Source of the DNA: Sinotaia quadrata | Taxonomy: Eukaryota; Mollusca; Gastropoda; Architaenioglossa; Viviparidae | DNA: 64,000 nt | Direction of reading: 5' to 3' | Assembly: GCA_028829895.1 (NCBI GenBank) | Contig: CM054181.1 | Span: 115,001 to 179,000 of the forward strand | Part shown: positions 24,371 through 36,465 of the stretch, piece by piece | How the letters are laid out: the number at the start of each line of letters is the position of its first letter | Numbering within the stretch: the first letter of the stretch is position 1 | The notes under the pieces: generated by a model | What the model was told of the DNA's origin: nothing | Databases searched by the model: none | Seen by the model: the letters and a program-made list of their open reading frames with translations, nothing else | Made by a program: the position numbers and the translations under genes

Positions 24371-24736
24371 GACTTTTCTGTAAAGTGTGCTACAATATTT
24401 TTTTAAGTCCTCAATTTTCTTTCTGAAATTTTGTTAATGTTATTTAATATGTAGTCAATCTATTTTCTTTCTTTTTAAAATAATCTTGTTCCAGATTAAA
24501 ATTATAACTGCCCTCCCAAAAAATGTTTAGAGATAAAGGGAGACAGTCAAAATCCATTTTCTCATATTAACTTGCAGAAAAATTATGATTAATAAGTAAA
24601 TGCAGTGTGTGTTGTCTCAAATGGGTGGTTAGGACATCATTAAAAAATAGCCATTAAAGTTAAATTTGATAAAATTTATCTTAAAGGTATGTCAATGAAC
24701 AATATTTTTAGACAGTATACACCATACATGCAATCA

Positions 24737-24790
24737 TGCACACACACACAACAAACACACACACTCACACTCTCATACACACATACCAGA
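24737..24790. repeat. CA-rich microsatellite
   Basis: Imperfect (CA)n tract interrupted by aaca, ctcacactctcat and similar. Confidence 0.85.
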
Positions 24791-25023
24791 AGCACAGAAG
24801 CACATTCACACAAAATAACCAGCTACAATGCACCCGAAATATATCTAACATCATATAGTCTATATCAAGTTCTCTGAAATATAATTAATTTAAAAGTCAA
24901 TTTTCTTATAACTTTTCTTGCAAAATTCATGATAGTATGAAGTTTTCTTACTATAGACTGGATAATGGCTTGGCTGTAATAAAACCGCTTAACTTCTCAT
25001 ATCCTTAACATTAGCAAAGAGCT

Positions 25024-25072
25024 AACCCTAACCCTAACCCTAACCCTAACCCTAACCCTAACCCTAACCCTA
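25024..25072. repeat. interstitial telomeric repeat (CCCTAA)n
   Basis: About eight uninterrupted ccctaa units. The tract is bordered on both sides by the same 18-bp sequence aacattagcaaagagcta (25,007-25,024 and 25,073-25,090). TTAGGG is the vertebrate, mollusc and annelid telomere repeat. Confidence 0.95.
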
Positions 25073-25090
25073 AACATTAGCAAAGAGCTA

Positions 25091-26320
25091 AAAAGTGCAT
25101 CAAGTTTTCATCATCAGTTTTATCAGTAACAGTTTGCAACTCAAACAACTTTTCAAAACTTAATCAAAATATGCCACCATATTTACAATGTCAATATCAA
25201 TATATATATATATAAACAATTCATGATTATGTCTGTGCCAAAGTATGTCTGTATTAAAAATATAAATAAGCTAACCCAGATAATAATTATGTAGTCCATC
25301 ATTCATGGGATTCACAAAAAGATGTTTTAACTGATTATAATTTACTATCTGTTAAAGCTTTATAAAAATTAGTTAGCCTGTTAAATGTATAATACATCTT
25401 TTTTAAAACGAATGAGAAATTTAAGTTGTGTGTAAACATTTTTCCAAATAAAATTTAATATAATAAATGAATTTATAGATATAAATATATTAAAATCTTT
25501 ACAGGAAGAAAACCCTAACAGTAAATGTACAACTTACATTACAAGACTAAGTGGATAGATATGTAAATTAATATTTTGTCTAATGCCTGCTACAGTTATA
25601 GTGTGTTTAAAGAGACATTACCTAAAACTTACACTTCTGTGATACTATAAATAATATTTAAAATGACATACTCCAATAAATGTGACTACAGAAAACATTT
25701 ACATAATTACATTAAAGAATGTGTAATGAACATCATTATTTCTGCTGATTATTTTTATAAAGAAAGAAATTAATAATTGTGTGGAAAATTATACACAATG
25801 TATTATATATAAATTAGCAACAACCAAAATATGTTCTAGTTACTTACAAATAATTATAAATAATTATACACATTTGCTGCTTTTTATATATGAACCAATA
25901 ACTATAACTTACTGAAATGATTATTGATGAAATGAAATTTAGCTCAATGGTCATATTAGTATAGCTAACAGCCCATTATCTCTGGCACATTTACAAGCAA
26001 CTCTTAGTGCACAATATAGTATATTAAAATATTAAAAAGCAAATACACCAGCTCTCTACTGCAGTGAAAAACCTTGCAATAATGATATATATATATATTT
26101 TTTTTTTCTTATCTGCGTTTACTTAATCATTCCTTAGCAAATAGAATCTTGATGCTCTAATAATAGGAGGCAGAAATCCATAGGTAATTGAAATGCTCAC
26201 TGTATAACTAAAGTTATCATTATGGAACTTTAAAGGTGAACTAAAAAGCAAGTGCTAGACACAATAGGTAAAACATTACAATTAATGCCTACAGCATATG
26301 AAGTGTAACATTTGGAAAGT
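25091..26320. other. AT-rich intron-like DNA
   Basis: No gene seen on either strand. Short (TA)n tracts at about 25,198 and 26,085. Confidence 0.6.
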
Positions 26321-26324
26321 AAAA

Positions 26325-26830
26325 CAAAGTAATAACTAACCAATGTGTTAAACATACACAAATATGATATTAACAAATGTGTTAAACATACACAAATATG
26401 ATATTATTTAACCAATATGTTAAACATACACAAATAGGATATTAACAAATGTGTTAAACATACACAAATATGATATTATTTAACCAATATGTTAAACATA
26501 CACAAATAGGATATTAACCAATGTGTTAAACATACAGAAATATGATATTAACCAATGTGTTAAACATACACAAATATAATACTAACCAATGTGTTAAACA
26601 TACAGAAATATGATATTAACCAAAGTGTTAAACATACACAAATATAATTTTAACCAATGTGTTAAACATACACAAATATGATATATATTAACCAATGTGT
26701 TTAGACATACACAAATATGATATTAACCAATGTGCTATACATACACAAATATGATATTAACCAATGTGTTAAACATACACAAATATGATATTAACCAATG
26801 TGTTAAACATACACAAATATGATATTACTA
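26325..26830. repeat. 34-bp minisatellite
   Basis: About fifteen units ttaaccaatgtgttaaacat + acacaaatatgata, with an early ~65-bp two-unit form containing atttaaccaatatg. Confidence 0.94.
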
Positions 26831-26834
26831 TCAT

Positions 26835-28950
26835 GATACTATATACAACTAACATAGATGTACATATCAATACAATTCAGTGAGGGCATTTGTGCAGCTA
26901 GTGATTTTCTTTTCTTGTCATATTTTAAAATAAGTTTGTGCAAATTCAGTCAAGCTTTCTTGCTAAATGACCAAGACTGTAATGCTTTCTCAAGTGTGAA
27001 TTAATTATTTTTCAGAATTTTTTTAATGTTTGACCCAATTACAAAAAAAAACAAAAACAAAACCAAAAAAGAAATCTATTTTTTTCTAACCTAAACTTGT
27101 TTTTTTTATATTTCATGAATTAAGATATAAATTCAGCACTATTGTAACAATTAGTACTGATTTTCTCTAACTATTGAAAAATATGCAAAGGGTGGCTGAG
27201 GTTGAGAGTTTTAACCTAAAGATTTGTATTTTTTTAAATCCATAAATATACAGGTAGGTACTTCCAAATGAATAACTCTTCAGTTCAGCTGAATCAATAT
27301 TATTTCAAAGAAAAGTTAGAACAGCCTAAAAAGAATTTAAAAAATAAAAATTTGAAGGCTTGATACAAATTCTGAGAACAATTAGTTAACAGAAGACATT
27401 ATTTCTTAGGTATGTGCATTACTCTGTGCCTAAAGAGAATTTAAAAAAATAAATAAATTTGTAGGCTTGATACAATTAGTTAACAGAAGACATTATTTCT
27501 TAGGTACGTGCATTATTCTGTTTACAGAAAACAATTTCCCTATGTAATCAACAAAAGAATTGCTATAGTTGCAAAGTATATTTCAAGCAATTACTTATGC
27601 ACAAAACAGTAATTTCTCTAAGTAATCAGCAAAAGAATTATTGTAATTGCAAAATAATATTTCAAGCAATCAATGTCTGCAAAAAATAATCTTCATAGGA
27701 AAACAGCACAAGAATTACATAAGTTGCAAACTTATTTCAAGCAGTCAATGTTTACAGAAAAGTAAGTAAATTAATGAGGTCATTACATTGCTTCATCATT
27801 TATTTAAGCAAAAAAAATGGGCAATCCAAATACACCAGAAGCTAATGAAGAACGAAGTGAGTAACTTCCTGTAGGGCAATAATATAACATTGATACCAGT
27901 CTAATTTAGGCTTTAAGGTCATTGGGTATAGTCTGATCTGTGATTTTAAAAGATTTCTGATCTGCATGGGAAAGATTTGAGGAAACTGTGGTATTCTTTA
28001 TTTTCAAAGAATTCATAACCCAAATTTATTTCAACGAAACTAAAGAATTAGCTAAATTATAATTAAATATATTATTTTTTTTTAAAATAGCATACATCTG
28101 AACCAAATATTCTAAAAACCTCAATTCAGACAAGTATTTCTTGTTACTGTTTTAATTTCATCAGAAATTACATTTAAATTGCCTAGCACAATTGTTATGT
28201 CATAAACTACATAGAGAAGAAAGTATCAGTTTTTCATTCACTATCAATCTCTGATTATGCCATATGAGTCTCTGATATTCATGACCAACAAATTTTAGAA
28301 TTTTAACTTTAAGATATTAACAGGGTCTGACATCACCACTGTTGACCTTAGAGATCATTAATATAAATGCTACATATCTTTCAGCTCTTACATGGTAATT
28401 GGTATCTAACAATTAAAAAATACACATGCACAGCAGAGAAGCAGACCAAACCATTAGACTATACTGTGCTTACACTCTAATGAGAATTGTACTCACTCCG
28501 TATTTTCTGAATATATAAATAGCTATAGCCAAGCTCATGAATTCAAAGCAAACAATGTCCCTTTGGAATATCATGTTTGGCTCCTACAGCAAGAAACAAA
28601 ATGTAAAATTTAAAAAAAAATGCACAAGATAATGCTTGAAATATGACCAAATACTGACAATAAATATTAAAGATAATGTTTAAAAATATGACCAAACACA
28701 CTAAATGTAAAATATGCTTGAAAATGTGACCAAACACAAATATATATATAAAATGGTATAATCTTGAAAAACTTACCACAAATACTTAAAATAAAAGTAA
28801 AGAAATAATGCTTGAAAATACAACCAAGCAGCAAAAAGGAATAAACAACAAAACAATGTTATAATCATAACAATGTTAAAATAAATTTAAAAACAAAAAT
28901 CTAAAGCCAAACCACTTTTAGGTAAGATTTTAAGGAATATCTATACCATA
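26835..28950. other. AT-rich intron-like DNA
   Basis: Three degenerate ~90-bp repeats near 27,520-27,770 (ttcaagcaat...aattgcaa). 28,230-28,350 resembles 61,490-61,600. No exon found. Confidence 0.55.
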
Positions 28951-28951
28951 C

Positions 28952-29005
28952 CTGTGAGGATCATCTAAAGTGCTCAGGTCATATGCACTTTCAGCCGTGG
29001 TCAAG
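28952..29005 (-). CDS. candidate cassette exon of the MAP3K linker
   Basis: This 54-bp candidate exon has a polypyrimidine-rich acceptor (gggcttggtttcag) and donor CACAG|gtatgg. Entered in phase 2, it encodes LTTAESAYDLSTLDDPH and leaves in phase 2, directly compatible with the 45.1-kb exon upstream. It is an island of balanced composition in very AT-rich intron. No domain is recognised. The Ser/Thr/Asp content resembles a regulatory linker. Support is splice-site and phase logic only. Confidence 0.47.
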
Positions 29006-29435
29006 CTGAAACCAAGCCCAGTATCCAGAGAATAATATCAACATTTATCCTCATTCAAAAAAACATCCCACAATAAAATGCCAATAAACTTCACCATCTA
29101 TAAGCATCAATTCAAGAGTAACTTACATTTTCAATTTGCAAACTGCACATGACATGAGAATCAAGCATATGCATAGTGACTGACAAATGTGTCAACACTT
29201 AAATAAGAAGCCTCATCAACAAACTCTCCCACCCATCCCATTCTCACATATGGTGAAGTACCAAACCCTAAACATTTCAACAAGGAAGTGGTTGTCTGAG
29301 GTCAACAAGTCATTAAAATGTTGATAAAAACAATTGAACAATTACTTTATATTTTAAGACTTTTTTTTTTACAAATAAAACTATCAAGCCTACAGAATGA
29401 ATGTTAACCCAAGTCAGCTGGCCAATATTCTAATA

Positions 29436-29474
29436 TAGAACATTCTCTAACTAAGGGGCATAGAGAATGTTCTA
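29436..29474. repeat. perfect 13-bp palindrome arms
   Basis: tagaacattctct at 29,436-29,448 and its exact reverse complement agagaatgttcta at 29,462-29,474, with a 13-base loop. Each arm contains a GAAnnTTC block. Confidence 0.85.
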
Positions 29475-29679
29475 ATGTCAAAATATGTGACTTTAAACAC
29501 TAAAAGTGCACAGCCACAGTTTATTCAATTATCCAATTCAGAAATGTTTCATTTCTATTAAATCCTGTGTGCTAGTGGCTGACTGACATTTCTCAACATA
29601 TATTTAAATACTGTTATGAAGAAATGACTGTGATTTGGATATTAAATTTAAATTGTTTTTCCCATACACATGCACATGC

Positions 29680-29703
29680 ATGTGCACACGCGCACAAACA
29701 CGC

Positions 29704-29770
<67 letters not shown>
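29680..29770. repeat. long (CA)n microsatellite
   Basis: Mixed gcaca/cgca start followed by roughly 35 CA units. Gives meaningless HTHT open frames. Confidence 0.97.
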
Positions 29771-29771
<1 letters not shown>

Positions 29772-30662
29772 CACTTTCTGACCATTATACTTGTTGTTGC
29801 CTTTCATACTGTTATTCACTGTTCATCTCTATCTATTTCTTCAAAATCAGTGCTTTATTTTTAAAACATAAATTAAAAAATATATATTATTAGTGCTGTA
29901 AGGACAATGAAAACTAAAATTAATTTTGTATCAATACAAATTATGCCATGCCACCATCTCTGTCATTTTTCTATTCCTTTATACAAATACAGATACACAA
30001 ATTATAGCCAGGAGTGGGTAATAAATTTAAAACATAAATGAATATGAGAGAATATGTCTGTCTATATGTTTAAACTACAACCAAAACTGTCTCTAAGTCA
30101 AGCACACAAATTGTATAAATTAAATTAAAAAATTAAGTGTGTGGCCTGTATATTTCTGAATGAAACAGATAAAAATATTAATAACAATATATATTATTTA
30201 AAGATTGATATTTAAGCTGATTAAGTGTTTATTTAGGTTGAAAATTAAGCAAAAATGATATCTAAGCTTGGTATTCTATGTTAATCTAATGTTATGTCAG
30301 ATGGTTTTCTATGTTAATCTAAGTGATACATATTATCTACACTGTTATAGATTTTAAAAAATTATCATTAAGAAAGCCTGGAATTTTAAATGAAGCCTAA
30401 GAGCAAACTGATACTGAGGCATCTAAGTACTGTGTCAAATTGTTACTGAGGTATCTAAGTTCTGTATGAAACTATTACTGAGGTTTGTCAGTGCATGAAT
30501 AAAAATGCCTCTGTGGTGTTTAAAGTACCAAATATTTTATACTGTGATCTAAAAATAGTAACCTAAGTCAGTTTAGGTGTGCAAAATAATGTTAAAAAAT
30601 AAAGATCAGTAATAGGTTTTATTTTCATATTATAAAATGTCTTGAACTAGAGAGAGAGTGTG

Positions 30663-32390
30663 TGCAGAGTAAATTTGCCTATCCCTATTTCTAAACTTAA
30701 TAATTATATATTTGTTACCAATGTTAACATGACCTGACCTTGGGCACTGCTTATGATGATATTTTTTGTAAATACCAGAGTTGGAGTAAACAACTCAGGT
30801 GGAGAGTATGCTAGAAACTGCTGATACAATCCAAACCAGTTCCAAATGGGTGCATATTTTTTCTAATAGTCTCACACTTGTTCATAACAACTTCATCCAA
30901 TGATGATAGACCACAAGTTACTTTGTTGAAGAAAGTCTCTATTCTATTCACTTTGATTTTGACAACTCGAGTCCAATAATAAAAGCTATCAATAGCTTAT
31001 GGTAAGTTAACTGACTGATAAAGAAAGAATGTACTTAGAAATATTTTGTACATATTTGCTATTTGTTGTTAATGCTCTCTCTCTCTCTCTCATCCCAGAT
31101 GCCGCAATAGACCTTTCATCTTCATGATGTTCTCAGTCTTGGGCTGCCTCTGATGCGTCTGAGGTGAAGGGCACAAATATTTGCTATTGATCTATGATCT
31201 GAATTGTAGAATGCTTATGTAATTGAACCATTATTTCTATGTTCACTAATTTGATTACAATGTACATTATACTTGTGAATTGTGATTGATTCTATATTTC
31301 TTAATATGTATCGGGCTAATGAGCATTGGTGCAAGATTTGTAAGTTGAGAATGTGTGAGTGAGAGAAAGGAGTTTAGAGATGAAAAATTCCTGAAATTTA
31401 GCGCTGCATTAATTTGACTTTTGTAGAGAGGAGTGTGCCCTTTTTTCGTTATTTTGTATCTGCTTCAGACTGCAGTGACTACTGTACTCTACCAGATCAT
31501 GTTGGTGTGTGTATCCAATGTTGCTGAACATAGTAAACATGGGGCTATAAGCTTGTTCCTGTGAATTCCGTTCAAAAGCCAACACGGCGAAAATTGAGGC
31601 TTGAGTTTGGTCTCAAGAATTCACGAAGATTATTTTGAACATTCCTCATAATGTGCTTGTGTAGCACACACGAAAATTCTAGAACATTTTGTGTGATGTG
31701 CATTTGTGAAGTTCTGGATGATTCTCCATGATGTGCTTTGTGAGTGCATCAATGATTCTGGAACAGTTATGTAATGTGCCTAGATGGAGTAAGACTATCA
31801 CCTAAATAAGAAAGACAGTAACCTGTTGCAAACCAAGTGATTGATAACACATACCAGCGACAGTTGCCAGCTTTGAAAAGGTTATGTACATTGACTATAA
31901 TTATCTCTCTGAAACTCCACTCTCATCTCTCTATGATGAATTATATCTATGAACCTGATTTTATATATATAAATATATATAGATAAATGTTAGTTTAATT
32001 GCTGATGTCTCTACTAAGATAAAATGAATGAGTGTCTTAGTGTTAATCAAACATTGTTTTGAAGTGATGTAAATGTCAATGCTCTTTATGTTGTATATTT
32101 GATTGTAAATTTAATAAATTAATTGTAAAATTTATTAACCTTCATGTGCATATATTAAAACCTTATATTGGAGTAATGCTGGGTGGGTGGGGGCTTGTTA
32201 AATATATTTATTACTCCTTTAGTAAGAAGTTTCCACCTGCAGAACATTATGTGACAGTAAAACATCTATCTGATTATTGTGTAAAGAGTTTGATGACTAC
32301 CCTTATAATCCGCCAAGTAAAAGATATTTTGGTCTTGTGGGAGAATTATTAATAGCTATAAATTCGATTCTCAATCACTTGTAAAAAGTT
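30663..32390 (+). repeat. dispersed repeat, copy B
   Basis: Same family as copy A: cagagtaaatttgcc at the start, gaccttgggcactgcttatg near 30,740, the 3' box gtgggtgggggcttgttaaa near 32,190, ttagtaagaagtttccacc and an end ccgccaagtaaaaga...aatcacttg. It is the most diverged of the four. It contains the truncated SINE at 31,064-31,176. Confidence 0.7.
31064..31176 (-). mobile_element. truncated SINE-like element inserted in repeat copy B
   Basis: This 113-bp copy of the same SINE, in minus orientation and missing its head, has a perfect 12-bp target duplication, atatttgctatt (31,052-31,063 and 31,177-31,188). The tail is tgttgtt followed by a (CT)n run on the plus strand. The core gccgcaatagacctttcatc is identical to the 5.4-kb copy. 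The long direct repeat and 5' truncation are typical of LINE-driven retroposition. Confidence 0.8.
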
Positions 32391-32428
32391 ATGTCCTATT
32401 AATTAACAAATACCCAGAAAGGTGTCAC

Positions 32429-32487
32429 AGATAGATAGATAGATAGATAGATAGACAGATAGATAGATAGATAGGTAGATAGATAGT
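32429..32487. repeat. (GATA)n microsatellite
   Basis: About fourteen GATA units with single interruptions (gaca, ggta), followed by a short gt-rich tract. Confidence 0.96.
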
Positions 32488-32489
32488 GT

Positions 32490-33299
32490 ATATGTGTTTG
32501 TGTGTGTTGTGTACATGTATTAATTGTCTAAAATATTGTAAAGTATATTGCATAAAGTCAGATATAAAAGTAATATTAAAGATTATTTATTTAAATATGA
32601 TCATAAACAAATTTTAATTAATATAAATTCATCATATATAGGAGGGAACATCAACCTGGCATCTTCAATCTCTGGAGACATTGTTTGAGGCTACGTTGAG
32701 TGCCATAACCGACAGTGGAAGGGCCAGCTAGAAGATATTCACTGTGTGATGTCAGAACCACACCGGTTGAGCAATGACAACATATTCAACTACTTCATAA
32801 ACTCTAAGTTAAGTTGGCTATGTCCCAACAATAGGCAGAGCTAGCAAACTGTGTGTATAGACAATTTTGGACTGAACACGATAGATTATTCTAATAGTAG
32901 TGATTTGCAAATGTTCATTCTTTTTTGTTAATTGAGTTGTTATTAAATTTATTGTTATCTTACATATTGTTACATAATTGTTTGTAGCATGACTGGAGGA
33001 GATCAGCTAACTGGGGGTGAGCCGTAATAAAGGGATAAAAAATCATAAATCTTAATTTATAAATAAGGGGGGGGGATAACATTGTTAGCTGAAGCAAGTC
33101 AACTGATTTATCTAGCAAGGTGTCATGAGTAATTGCCTGAATCTCTTAGCATTTTCGTAATGGATAAGTCAGTCCGTCCGGCTGTCGCTATTGTTAAAAA
33201 TTATTCAATAAACCAATACTGATAACTGGAATCTGAAATAGGACTGAGTCACTAAACCTAGACCGGACATGTGACAACTACACATATGAAGACCTCCAA
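32490..33299. other. unassigned, possible LTR-like block
   Basis: 32,640-33,190 is GC-richer, with gtgccataaccgacagtgga, an AT-rich ttaaatttattgttatctta segment like the 3' part of repeats A-D, and a poly-G run at 33,067. Probably an older relative of an LTR or of the A-D family; no frame. Confidence 0.4.
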
Positions 33300-33795
33300 G
33301 TAACACTGTATTTTCTAGTCATAATGTGATTGTACTAACCCCTCCACAAACTATGTACATAAATGCAATATTGTACATTCCATGAACTAAACCATTTATA
33401 ATTAATGCCAGTGATTGTACTAACCCCTCCACAATCTGGGTACATAATGCAATATTGTACATTCAATGAACTAAACCATTTATAATTAAAGTCAGTGACT
33501 GTACTAACCCTTCCACAAACAATTTTATATACTCCATCAACTAACCCACTTATAATTAATGTTAGTGATTGTAATAACCCTCCACAAACTGTGTGTAAAT
33601 AAATGCAATGTTCTATATTCCATGAACTAAATTAGTTATAATTAATCGATGTCAGTTATTGTACTAATCCTTCCATAAACTCTGTACATAAATACAAATT
33701 TATACACTCCATCAACTAACCCACTTATAATTAATGTCAGTGACAGTACCAACCCCTCCACAAACTGTGTACATAGATACAATGTTCTATATTCT
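33300..33795. repeat. ~85-bp degenerate tandem repeat
   Basis: About six units with tgtactaacccctccacaa, gtacataaatgcaatattgt and catttataattaatgtcagt. It ends about ten bases from the candidate exon at 33,805. Confidence 0.9.
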
Positions 33796-33804
33796 ATATT
33801 CTAC

Positions 33805-33873
33805 TTACTTAATTTGGGGGTGACAGGAGCTTCTGGCTTCTGCCGATTTTGCCCCTTGGCACAAGGTGTGCCA
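33805..33873 (-). CDS. candidate cassette exon of the MAP3K linker
   Basis: This GC-rich island has a strong acceptor (caccttcaacactcccaacag region) and two overlapping donors. The better consensus donor, TTAA|gtaagt at 33,809, leaves phase 1. The downstream gtaga at 33,805 gives a 69-bp exon that keeps phase 2. Read in phase 2 it encodes S-GTPCAKGQNRQKPEAPVTPK-L. It lies on the same strand and in the expected order of the kinase gene. Alternatively it belongs to an unrecognised repeat, since the 33.9-34.3-kb region is also GC-rich. Confidence 0.38.
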   Translation of the reverse strand, partial: WHTLCQGAKSAEARSSCHPQIK

Positions 33874-34289
33874 CTGTTGGGAGTGTTGAAGGTGAAAAAA
33901 GACAGAGTAAGTGTAGTAGATAGGAAAGTGATGATGAATGGTGGTCTGTTTTCCATTGCACACGTCTGACTGGCAAAGGCTGGACTTTAGCCCAGTAATA
34001 TGTGGGTTAAAATCATGGTAGATGTTTATCTGTTGTTCCTGATGTTGGGGTAGGAGGGTGGGTTGAGGGGGTGTCTTACAGGGCCCAGGCTTATAGCATA
34101 CCAAGTCTTTACCTAGTGTGTACATATGCTTAGGATGTTTAACCCCACCCCTACCCCCGTCCTTACTGGTGGTGTTATTGATTTTGTGACTGTCCTCGGT
34201 GTCCCATTAGGGGTAGATGGACACTGGTGGCCAGTAAAGGTGGTCAAGCAGCAGCTGGATCAGTCTGCAATGGGGTGATTAAAATATCC

Positions 34290-35345
34290 CCAAGGCAAAT
34301 TTGAGGTGAGAACAGGAGTCTGACAAGGATGCATGCTCTCCCCAATGATCTTCCTGTTAGTAGTCAACTGGGTGATGCATTAGACAGCAAAAAAAGTAAA
34401 ACCTGATACCTGAAGACTTGGACTTTGCAGACGACTTGTACCTTATGTCTCAGAAATGCCAACATATGCAACAGAAAACCTGATACCTGAAGACTTGGAC
34501 TTTGCGGACGACTTGTACCTTATGTCCCAGAAATGCCAACATATGCAACAGAAAACCTGATACCTGAAGACTTGGACTTTGTGGACGACTTGTACCTTAT
34601 GTCCCAGAAATGCCAACATATGCAACAGAAAACCGATAACCTGGCCCAAGAATCATCCAAAATTGAACTGCAGATCAACCTACAGAAGACTGAAATCATG
34701 ACCTTGTTAAAAAAGCAGCAGAAGCCAATCACCCTTGGACATAGTGAGCTGAAAGAAGTCACCTCTTTCATCTATCTGAGCAGCATTGTATCTGCAACAG
34801 GTGGTTCTGATGAGGACATCAAAACCAGAATCAGGAAAGCTAGATACACCTTTATTACCCTGAGACCATCCCTATCTGTCTGCAACAAACTACGAATTTT
34901 CAACAGCAAGGTTAAGTCTGTCCTTCTCTATGCTCAGAGACCTGGAGAGCCACCAACACCCTAACCAACAAACTCCAAGTATTCATCAATGGCTGCCTTC
35001 TCAACATACTGAAGATCAGGTGGACAGACAAACTAAAGAACACTGATTTGTGGCAGCAGACAAACCAAGATCCCATCAATCAGCAGACTGACAGTCGTAA
35101 ATGGCGATGGATAAGACACACCCTACAGAAACCCCCACAGGTCATCACCCAGAAGGCTTTGCAGTGGAACCTCCAGGGATAGAGACGGGTCAGTTGCCTT
35201 AAGACCAGCTGGAGATGAAATGAAGAGCTGCAACTTGTCGTGGGGTGAACTGAAAAAGGCTGCCCAGAATAGATTGTGATGGAGAGATGTTGCTGAGGCC
35301 CTTTGTTCCAAGTGGAATCCAAGGAGATAAGTCAAGTCATGCATA
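34290..35345 (+). pseudogene. LINE reverse transcriptase fragment
   Basis: This is a decayed 3' part of a non-LTR retrotransposon ORF of the endonuclease-reverse transcriptase type often misannotated as 'craniofacial development protein 2-like'. Visible pieces are GV-stop-QGCMLSPMIFLL (RT domain B), the DFADD active-site box, then IELQINLQKTEIM, ITLGHSELKEVTSFIYLSSI and DIKTRIRKARYTFITLRPSL. The longest intact frame is 34,533-34,964. Beyond a frameshift the connection region follows (LQVFINGCLLNILKIRWTD, KWRWIRHTLQKP). Several stops make it dead. The 5' part (endonuclease) is absent, consistent with 5' truncation. Confidence 0.88.
34401..34631 (+). repeat. 77-bp tandem triplication across the RT FADD box
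   Basis: Three near-identical 77-bp units begin at 34,401, 34,478 and 34,555, each containing acctgatacctgaagacttg and the codons for the RT active-site box. Because 77 is not a multiple of three, each copy sits in a different reading frame. Copies 1 and 2 encode FADD (with gcagacgac or gcggacgac); copy 3, in frame with the rest, encodes FVDD (gtggacgac). Confidence 0.93.
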
Positions 35346-35490
35346 CATAAAGTGCACTCCCCCACTAAATCATGCATATATAATTTGCACTAAACATGCA
35401 TATATGAAGTGAACTCCGCTGACTAAATCATGCATATATAATTTGCACTAAACACGCATACATAGAGAACACTCCCCACAATAAATAATG
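35338..35490. repeat. ~62-bp tandem repeat
   Basis: About 2.5 units with gcatatataatttgcactaa and gaactccgctgactaaatca-like sequence, starting right after the LINE fragment's 3' end. Confidence 0.85.
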
Positions 35491-35944
35491 TGTACACAAA
35501 TAGAATGAGCTACACTCCATAAACTAAGCCTGTCACAATTAAAACAGAAATCATGCTAGCCTCTCTCAAAAATGTATACATAAACTGAACAGACCCCTAG
35601 AAAAAATATGTAGATTTATTGTACTAATCCCACAAAAAAATCATGAACATAAATGTAATGATCCACACTCCTTAAACTAAATGTTATAATTAATGATGGA
35701 GATCGCACTAACCATCTTAAAAAATGTTTACCCAAATTGCACTAATCCCTCTAAAAATCATAGCCGCAATGCTGAGTTGAATATACATCTCAATGATAAT
35801 ATGTGAATGACAAAAACTACATTAAAATGTAATCATTAATATCATCAATAATCATTAATATTTCTGTTTTCAGAAAACTAAAATATAAATACTGTCATCA
35901 CTATGATTTTAAAAATCAAACAACAAGAATGCTAGTGTCTAGAA

Positions 35945-36080
35945 CAACCTTTCTCAAACTTTTCACCCTGGAGGAACTTTTAAAGAGACTGCATAAAAAT
36001 TATTATATCTATGATGTTCATTTTTTCCCAATAATGATCTCTCAGAGAACCTCTAGCTACCCCTAGCTGAGAAAACCCTG
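35945..36080. mobile_element. probable short hAT MITE
   Basis: A 136-bp segment with ends caacctttctcaaac and (reverse complement) cagggttttctcagc, which pair imperfectly with one gap. The flanking octamers gtctagaa (35,937-35,944) and gtcgacaa (36,081-36,088) match at 6 of 8 positions, suggesting an aged target duplication. Its interior reads through a small open frame but has no protein similarity I recognise. Confidence 0.55.
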
Positions 36081-36465
36081 GTCGACAATCAACTTTAAAA
36101 CTGTCGTTTGTTTTCAGTTTTGATATTGGTACATGTGAATAAGTACAAAAACCATGTGTGGACTTCAATAATTAACCACAGAATGCATTATTTAAAAATT
36201 GATGATATTTTTAAAATGAACTGATCAAAACTAAACTCAGCACAAGTCAAAACTCATCCATGTTAGACCAGACAGCATAATCTTAGACTAAAATATGTAA
36301 AATGTCTATACATTTTAAAATTTTAAAACAGATTCTGTGGTTAAAAAAAAAAAAAGTATATAAGATATATATTCAATACTATTTGTGGTATGTGTGCCAC
36401 TTAGTTAATGAAGATAATTATTATTTTGAATTAACTTTCATAATTTTCATAACTTTTTCATAATT

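Noticed and set aside
29624..29893. His/Thr repeat peptides
   Set aside because: Translation of a (CA)n microsatellite.
33805..34125. 106-codon minus-strand frame
   Set aside because: Different frame from the proposed 33.8-kb exon; low-complexity and without splice logic.
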